In this document: piece by piece, positions 5,515 through 9,132 of the stretch
Layout of the letters: the number at the start of each line of letters is the position of its first letter
Position numbering within the stretch: the first letter of the stretch is position 1
NCBI GenBank assembly: GCA_016935875.1
Contig: JAFGQD010000188.1
Location: 1 to 9,132 of the forward strand
Direction of reading: 5' to 3'
DNA: 9,132 nt
Source: Deltaproteobacteria bacterium
Lineage (GTDB): Bacteria > Desulfobacterota > Syntrophia > Syntrophales > UBA2210
Program-made: the position numbers and the translations under genes
The notes under the pieces: generated by a model
Told to the model about the DNA's origin: nothing
The model's input: the letters and a program-made list of their open reading frames with translations, nothing else
Databases searched by the model: none

Positions 5515-5847
5515 ATGGAAACGAAAGCGGTAGTGAAACATGTTCGGATATCGCCACAGAAAGCAAGGCTGGTGGTTAATCTGATAAGAGGGAAAAAGGT
5601 TGAGGAAGCGGATACAACGCTCGGCTTTACAGATAAAAAGGCCGCGCTCATCGTCAGGAAGGTTTTGAAATCAGCGATGGCTAATGCAGTCCAGAATCCC
5701 AACATAGATGAGAATATACTGTATGTAAAAGAGATATTTGTAGACCAGGGGCCAACGCTCAAGAGGTGGAGAGCACGTGCACAGGGAAGAGCTGCTTCCA
5801 TACGAAAAAGAACAAGTCATATAACGGTTGTGCTTGGTGAAGGGTAA
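5515..5847 (+). CDS. rplV: 50S ribosomal protein L22
   Basis: L22 touches all domains of 23S rRNA and its beta-hairpin forms the tunnel constriction together with L4. The 110-residue product starts METKAVVKHVRISPQKARLV, with the RxSPxKARLVxxLIRGK signature at 11-27. The tunnel hairpin, about 78-101, includes DQGPTLKRWRARAQGRA, then RTSHITVVLGEG. No deletion of the kind that gives macrolide resistance is visible. GGAG at 5500-5503 serves as a ribosome-binding site. rpsC follows after 19 nt. Confidence 0.97.
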   Translation: METKAVVKHVRISPQKARLVVNLIRGKKVEEADTTLGFTDKKAALIVRKVLKSAMANAVQNPNIDENILYVKEIFVDQGPTLKRWRARAQGRAASIRKRTSHITVVLGEG

Positions 5848-5852
5848 TCTAT

Positions 5853-5862
5853 AAGGAGGTGA
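5853..5862 (+). promoter_or_regulatory. Near-perfect Shine-Dalgarno that fixes the TTG start of rpsC
   Basis: AAGGAGGTGA is a ten-base match to the complement of the usual 16S rRNA 3' end. Its GGAGG core (5855-5859) lies 7 nt before TTG 5867. Together with the conserved GQKVNPIGFR N-terminus this settles the start, and the strong site plausibly compensates for the weak codon. Confidence 0.85.
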
Positions 5863-5866
5863 AGAT

Positions 5867-6514
5867 TTGGGACAAAAGGTAAATCCCATTGGATTCAGGT
5901 TGGGTATTAATAAAACGTGGAGCTCGAAGTGGTTCGCGGAGCGGAACTACAGTGAGTTGCTTCATGAAGACATACGGGTCAGAAAACATATAAGGGATAA
6001 GTTTTTTCATGCAGGCATATCCCGAATAGAGATTGAAAGGGCTTCCGACAAGGCCAAGGTTAACATATATACGGCGCGTCCCGGGATCATCATCGGTAGG
6101 AAGGGCACGGAGATAGAGAAGGTAAAGAAAGACATTGAAAAGATCATGACAGGGGATGTCATCATAAATATACTGGAAGTACGCAAGCCGGAAACAGATG
6201 CCCAACTTGTGGCTGAGAATATTGCCCTGCAGCTTGTAAGAAGAGTAAGCTTCAGAAGGGCCATGAAACGAGGTGTGACCACCGCAATGAAGTTTGGTGT
6301 CAAGGGTGTCAGAGTGGCATGTGCAGGGAGATTAGGCGGAGCGGAGATGGCGAGAAGAGAATGGTACAGAGAGGGAAGGGTCCCTCTTCATACATTGAGG
6401 GCAGATATAGATTATGGTTTCGCCGAGGCCCGTACGACCTTTGGAATCATAGGCGTCAAGGTATTGATATTTAATGGCGAGATTTTACCGGAAAAGAAAA
6501 TAAGTCAGGGATAG
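5867..6514 (+). CDS. rpsC: 30S ribosomal protein S3
   Basis: S3 lines the mRNA entry channel in the 30S head and, with S4 and S5, contributes to mRNA unwinding. The 215-residue product begins MGQKVNPIGFRLGI, typical of the family, and starts with TTG. The KH domain contains RPGIIIGRKG with the GxxG loop at 77-80. The basic segment RRVSFRRAMKR around 125-135 carries the arginines and lysine linked to helicase activity. The C-terminal domain has GVRVACAGRLGGAEMARREW, followed by DYGFAEARTTFGIIGVKV. It is slightly shorter than E. coli S3 (233) but within the usual range. rplP starts 7 nt after the stop. Confidence 0.98.
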   Translation: MGQKVNPIGFRLGINKTWSSKWFAERNYSELLHEDIRVRKHIRDKFFHAGISRIEIERASDKAKVNIYTARPGIIIGRKGTEIEKVKKDIEKIMTGDVIINILEVRKPETDAQLVAENIALQLVRRVSFRRAMKRGVTTAMKFGVKGVRVACAGRLGGAEMARREWYREGRVPLHTLRADIDYGFAEARTTFGIIGVKVLIFNGEILPEKKISQG

Positions 6515-6521
6515 AATCATT

Positions 6522-6944
6522 ATGTTAGCACCAAAGAGAGTAAAATACAGAAAGCTGCAGAAGGGCCGTATAAGGGGCAATGCCCATAAGGGTATAACGG
6601 TGGACTTCGGTGAGTATGGACTCCAGGCAACGGAGAGTGGTCGGGTAACAGCACGGCAAATCGAATCTGCCCGAATTGCTATAACCCGTCATGTGAAACG
6701 TGGCGGTAAGATTTGGATACGCATTTTTCCCCATAAATCGGTGACAAAAAAACCTGCAGAGACCCGTATGGGAAAAGGGAAGGGGTCTCCTGAAGAGTGG
6801 GTTGCCATAGTTAAAAAGGGAACGGTTCTCTATGAAATGGAGGGGGTTCCGAGAGATGTTGCTCGTGAGGCGTTGAGACTGGCATCGTATAAGCTTCCTG
6901 TGGCGACCAAGTTTCTTTCCAGGGAGATATTTGATGAAAATTAA
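6522..6944 (+). CDS. rplP: 50S ribosomal protein L16
   Basis: L16 lies near the A site of the 50S subunit and helps position the tRNA elbow; it is a late assembly protein. The 140-residue product starts MLAPKRVKYRK and carries RGNAHKGITVDFGEYGLQA at 18-36, KIWIRIFPHKSVTKKPAETR and MGKGKGSPEEWVA around 83-95. Arg82 aligns with E. coli Arg81, the residue hydroxylated by RoxA. AGGG at 6507-6510 is the likely ribosome-binding site. The last 11 nt overlap the start of rpmC in another frame. Confidence 0.97.
   Translation: MLAPKRVKYRKLQKGRIRGNAHKGITVDFGEYGLQATESGRVTARQIESARIAITRHVKRGGKIWIRIFPHKSVTKKPAETRMGKGKGSPEEWVAIVKKGTVLYEMEGVPRDVAREALRLASYKLPVATKFLSREIFDEN
6921..6926 (+). promoter_or_regulatory. 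Shine-Dalgarno of rpmC inside rplP
   Basis: AGGGAG lies 7 nt before ATG 6934 and only 4 nt before an in-frame TTG at 6931. The spacing, the stronger codon and the family-typical MKIKEIRDLS all favour 6934. Confidence 0.7.
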
Positions 6945-7128
6945 GGAAATCAGAGACCTTAGTGTAGAAGAGTTGCAAGAAAAGGAAAAGAGTTTTGTTG
7001 AAGAACTCTTCAGGCTTCGCATTAGATTTGCAACAGGGCAGTTGGAGTCTTCCGCTTTGATGAAGGGTGTGAAGAGGGATGTGGCCCGCGTAAAAACTGT
7101 TCTCAGGGAAAGAGGAGACTCGAAGTAA
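6934..7128 (+). CDS. rpmC: 50S ribosomal protein L29
   Basis: L29 is a small helical-hairpin protein next to L23 at the tunnel exit and contributes to the chaperone and SRP docking area. The 64-residue product has the normal length. It contains MKIKEIRDLSVEELQEKEKS and LFRLRIRFATGQLESS, followed by VKRDVARVKTVLRERG, the expected two-helix pattern. It overlaps the end of rplP by 11 nt in a different frame, which implies translational coupling. rpsQ begins one base after its stop. Confidence 0.96.
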   Translation: MKIKEIRDLSVEELQEKEKSFVEELFRLRIRFATGQLESSALMKGVKRDVARVKTVLRERGDSK

Positions 7129-7129
7129 G

Positions 7130-7387
7130 ATGGATAACAGGGGTAACAAGAGAAGCATACAGGGGATGGTGGTAAGCGACAAAATGGACAAAACGGTGGT
7201 TGTCCTGACGGAACGGCTCGTTAAGCATCCCAAATTTCATAAATATATAACGAGGCACGTAAAATACAAGGCCCATGATAAAGAAAACAGCTGTGGCATG
7301 GGAGATAAGGTATTGATTGTTGAATCACGGCCTTTCAGTAAAGAGAAACGATGGCGGGTGTCTGAAATACTGGAGAAGGCGAAATAA
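7130..7387 (+). CDS. rpsQ: 30S ribosomal protein S17
   Basis: S17 is a primary 16S rRNA binder of the 30S body with an OB fold. The 85-residue product carries RSIQGMVVSDKMDKTVVVLT near residues 8-27, then ERLVKHPKFHKYITRHVKYK and a C-terminal GDKVLIVESRPFSKEKRWRV, all diagnostic. GGAG within 7111-7118, at the end of rpmC, is the likely ribosome-binding site. The start is one base after the rpmC stop. In E. coli this gene ends the S10 operon; here rplN follows after 26 nt with no terminator visible, so the S10 and spc blocks appear joined. Confidence 0.97.
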   Translation: MDNRGNKRSIQGMVVSDKMDKTVVVLTERLVKHPKFHKYITRHVKYKAHDKENSCGMGDKVLIVESRPFSKEKRWRVSEILEKAK

Positions 7388-7413
7388 CAGGAATATAGCG
7401 GTGGAGTTTTATT

Positions 7414-7782
7414 ATGATACAGATGCAAACCTTTTTAAGGGTGGCGGATAATTCTGGGGCTAGAAAAGTCTGCTGTATAAAGGTCCTTGGTGGTTCGAAG
7501 AGGCGATATGCTCGAGTGGGAGATGTTATCGTGGTCTCCGTCAAGGAAGCTATTCCCAACTCGAAGGTGAAGAAGGGAGACGTACTGAAGGCCGTTGTCG
7601 TGAGAACGAAAAAGGAAATCGGCCGGAACGATGGTTCATATCTCAGGTTTGATGAGAATTCTGCGGTCCTGATAAATGATCAGCTTGAACCACTTGGTAC
7701 CAGGATATTCGGACCGGTGGCCAGGGAGCTTCGGGCAAAACAGTTTATGAAGATAGTATCCCTCGCTCCGGAAGTAATATAA
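7414..7782 (+). CDS. rplN: 50S ribosomal protein L14
   Basis: L14 sits on the subunit interface of the 50S, contacts 16S rRNA and is the docking site of the silencing factor RsfS. The 122-residue product starts MIQMQTFLRVADNSGARKV and carries RRYARVGDVIVVSVKEA, KKGDVLKAVVVRT and GTRIFGPVARELR near the C-terminus, as expected. GTGGAG at 7401-7406 lies 7 nt before the ATG. It is the first gene of the spc block. Confidence 0.98.
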   Translation: MIQMQTFLRVADNSGARKVCCIKVLGGSKRRYARVGDVIVVSVKEAIPNSKVKKGDVLKAVVVRTKKEIGRNDGSYLRFDENSAVLINDQLEPLGTRIFGPVARELRAKQFMKIVSLAPEVI

Positions 7783-7803
7783 GAGATCGGTAGTTTTAGA
7801 GTA

Positions 7804-7809
7804 TTGGAG
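7804..7809 (+). promoter_or_regulatory. Shine-Dalgarno that decides the rplX start
   Basis: TTGGAG lies 9 nt before ATG 7819 but directly abuts ATG 7810, and itself contains an in-frame TTG at 7804. Only 7819 has workable spacing, and it gives the family-like N-terminus MHIKKNDMVKVIAG. Confidence 0.65.
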
Positions 7810-7818
7810 ATGCAGCGA

Positions 7819-8130
7819 ATGCATATAAAGAAAAATGATATGGTAAAAGTAATAGCCGGCAGGGAGAAGGGAAAGACCGGTAAGGTGCTCAAGGTTATCA
7901 GCGAAAAAAATCGCGTTGTGATCGAAAAGACGAATCTGATAAAGAAACACCAGAGACCCGATGCGAAAGGTAAGGGTGGAATAGTGGAAAAGGAAGCCCC
8001 TCTTCATGTATCCAATGTCATGCTTATATGCAATAAATGTAATGGCGGCGTAAGGATCGGGTACAAGGTGTTGGAGGATGGCAAGAAGGTGCGTATATGT
8101 ACAAAATGCCAAGAGCTATTGGATGAGTAA
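7819..8130 (+). CDS. rplX: 50S ribosomal protein L24 with a four-cysteine C-terminus
   Basis: L24 is an assembly initiator that binds domain I of 23S rRNA near the tunnel exit. From ATG 7819 the product is 103 residues. The KOW motif is at about 6-35 (DMVKVIAGREKGKTGKVLKV), followed by NLIKKHQRPDAKGKGGIVEK and PLHVSNVML. The C-terminal region has Cys71, Cys74, Cys94 and Cys97 in two CxxC pairs flanking GYKVLEDGKKVRI, suggesting a zinc knuckle. E. coli L24 lacks these cysteines, though I recall similar C+ forms in other bacterial phyla. Starts at 7804 and 7810 would add 5 or 3 residues and have poorer spacing. rplE follows after 15 nt. Confidence 0.95.
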   Translation: MHIKKNDMVKVIAGREKGKTGKVLKVISEKNRVVIEKTNLIKKHQRPDAKGKGGIVEKEAPLHVSNVMLICNKCNGGVRIGYKVLEDGKKVRICTKCQELLDE

Positions 8131-8145
8131 ACCGGGGAAAGACAG

Positions 8146-8685
8146 ATGGCAAGATTAAGAAAATATTACATAGAAGAAGTGACTCCTGCATTAATCAAGG
8201 AGCTTGGATATAAAAACCCTATGCAGGTTCCCAGGCTTGAAAAGATTGTGGTTAATATGGGCTTGGGTGAGGCGATACAGAATGTCAAGATACTTGATAG
8301 TGCGGTTTCAGAACTTGCCCAGATTGTGGGTCAGAAGCCTGTAGTTACCAAGGCGCGCAAATCGATTGCCACCTTTAAACTGCGCCAGGGCATGTCAATA
8401 GGGTGTATGGTGACCTTGCGACAGGAGAAAATGTACGAATTCCTTGACAGGCTTGTCAACGTTGCAATCCCGAGAATCAGAGACTTCAGGGGTATTTCGC
8501 CAAAGTCATTCGATGGCAGGGGAAATTTCTCTATGGGGATCAATGAACATTACATCTTTACCGAGATCGATTATGACAAGATCGATAAAGTTAAAGGACT
8601 GAATATAACTATTGTCACGACGGCTCAGACAGACGGCGAGGCAAGACAACTTTTAAAGTTAATGGGTGTTCCATTTCGTAATTAG
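8146..8685 (+). CDS. rplE: 50S ribosomal protein L5
   Basis: L5 binds 5S rRNA in the central protuberance and contacts P-site tRNA and S13. The 179-residue product matches the family length. It carries YKNPMQVPRLEKIVVNMGLG near 22-41, QKPVVTKARKSIATFKLRQG near 78-97, and the late block DFRGISPKSFDGRGNFSMGI followed by EHYIFTEIDYDKID. GGGGA at 8134-8138 precedes the ATG. In E. coli the S8 repressor site of the spc operon lies around the rplE start; I could not recognise an equivalent by eye. The TAG stop overlaps the ribosome-binding site of rpsN. Confidence 0.98.
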   Translation: MARLRKYYIEEVTPALIKELGYKNPMQVPRLEKIVVNMGLGEAIQNVKILDSAVSELAQIVGQKPVVTKARKSIATFKLRQGMSIGCMVTLRQEKMYEFLDRLVNVAIPRIRDFRGISPKSFDGRGNFSMGINEHYIFTEIDYDKIDKVKGLNITIVTTAQTDGEARQLLKLMGVPFRN

Positions 8686-8690
8686 GGAGG
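8686..8690 (+). promoter_or_regulatory. Shine-Dalgarno of rpsN, adjoining the rplE stop
   Basis: GGAGG, within AGGGAGG (8684-8690) that overlaps the rplE TAG, lies 7 nt before the GTG at 8698. A second GTG at 8696 is out of frame. The site and the conserved MAKKSL start fix translation at 8698. Confidence 0.8.
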
Positions 8691-8697
8691 AACGGGT

Positions 8698-8883
8698 GTG
8701 GCAAAGAAATCCTTGATAGCAAAAGCCAAGGCGAAGAAGAAGTTTTCCGTTATGGAATACAATCGTTGTCCGTTGTGCGGAAGGCCTCGTGCTTATTATA
8801 GAAAATTTGATATGTGCAGGATATGTCTGAGAAAACGTTCCCTTAACGGAGAACTTCCAGGCGTTGTAAAATCAAGCTGGTAA
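8698..8883 (+). CDS. rpsN: 30S ribosomal protein S14, zinc-binding short form (type Z)
   Basis: S14 completes the 30S head beside S3, S10 and S19. The 61-residue length and four cysteines (Cys24, Cys27, Cys40, Cys43, as CPLC and CRIC) identify the short zinc-binding C+ form, unlike the roughly 100-residue cysteine-free form of E. coli. The rest, GRPRAYYRKFDMCRICLRKR and the C-terminal GELPGVVKSSW, is typical. The start is GTG, confirmed by AGGGAGG upstream. Some bacteria carry a second, zinc-independent copy elsewhere for zinc starvation; this window cannot show whether one exists here. The TAA stop runs into the rpsH ribosome-binding site. Confidence 0.97.
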   Translation: MAKKSLIAKAKAKKKFSVMEYNRCPLCGRPRAYYRKFDMCRICLRKRSLNGELPGVVKSSW

Positions 8884-8895
8884 AGGAGAAGCAAG

Positions 8896-9132
8896 ATGGG
8901 GATGACCGATCCTGTTGCCGATATGCTGACAAGAATCAGAAACGCGAATCGCATGAAGTTTAAAAATGTAGACGTGTTGTTATCGAGGATGAATTTGAGC
9001 CTTGCAAAGGTTTTAAAAGACTCGGGATATATAAATGGGTTTGATGTCAGAAAAGGTGACAATAAGGCACATGGTATGTTGAGGATACATCTGAGATATT
9101 CAGATGTGAAGGATAGTGTGATAACAGGTATA
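8896..9132 (+). CDS. rpsH: 30S ribosomal protein S8 (N-terminal part, cut by window end)
   Basis: S8 binds the central domain of 16S rRNA and in E. coli represses the spc operon. The first 79 codons are present. They begin MGMTDPVADMLTRIRNANRM, the diagnostic start, and continue through LAKVLKDSGYINGF to YSDVKDSVITGI at the edge. About 50 more residues are expected beyond the window. AAAGGAG at 8882-8888, overlapping the rpsN stop, lies 7 nt before the ATG. An internal in-frame ATG at 8902 (MTDP) is possible but has poorer spacing. Confidence 0.97.
   Translation, partial: MGMTDPVADMLTRIRNANRMKFKNVDVLLSRMNLSLAKVLKDSGYINGFDVRKGDNKAHGMLRIHLRYSDVKDSVITGI

Noticed and set aside
8444..8459. Perfect inverted repeat TTGACA-GGCT-TGTCAA within rplE
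   Set aside because: It encodes conserved L5 residues and has no U-run; a 6-bp palindrome in 9 kb is not remarkable.

Overview
The window is a stretch of the core bacterial ribosomal-protein super-operon, all on the + strand: the end of a probable rpoC, then a str-type block (rpsL, rpsG, tuf), the S10 block (rpsJ, rplC, rplD, rplW, rplB, rpsS, rplV, rpsC, rplP, rpmC, rpsQ) and the start of the spc block (rplN, rplX, rplE, rpsN, rpsH cut by the window edge). Every protein was identified by eye from conserved family motifs and canonical lengths. No mobile element, CRISPR array, tRNA or rRNA gene, or minus-strand gene could be supported.

The organism is a bacterium of moderate GC, roughly mid-forties percent by eye. 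The wording of L2, L24, EF-Tu and the zinc-type S14 fits best with Desulfobacterota (former Deltaproteobacteria) or a neighbouring phylum. This is an impression from remembered sequences, not a search result, and Planctomycetota or Nitrospirota relatives cannot be excluded. The order rpoC(?)-rpsL-rpsG-tuf-rpsJ-rplC fuses str and S10 into one run, as in many bacteria, but fusA (EF-G), which usually separates rpsG from tuf, is missing.

Layout. 1-165: acidic tail of the upstream gene overlapped by a strong-looking promoter candidate, then a short leader. 166-1022: S12 and S7. 1023-1183: a 161-nt gap where fusA is expected, holding a weak promoter candidate, a small inverted repeat and a threefold ATAAGGA(C/G) repeat ending in the tuf Shine-Dalgarno. 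1184-2712: EF-Tu and S10. 2713-2794: an 82-nt spacer with a hairpin plus U-run that looks like an intrinsic terminator or attenuator, just before rplC. 2795-9132: thirteen complete ribosomal-protein genes and the start of rpsH, packed with gaps of at most 36 nt and with overlaps at rplD/rplW and rplP/rpmC.

Together the genes supply parts of both ribosomal subunits: decoding-site S12, 30S head proteins S7, S10, S19, S3 and S14, peptidyl-transferase proteins L2 and L3, exit-tunnel proteins L4, L22, L23, L24 and L29, and tRNA-site proteins L16 and L5, together with the tRNA-delivery factor EF-Tu. Co-transcription keeps them near stoichiometric. I found no undescribed system. The points most worth checking are regulatory or architectural: the rpsJ/rplC hairpin, the missing fusA and the repeated Shine-Dalgarno before tuf.
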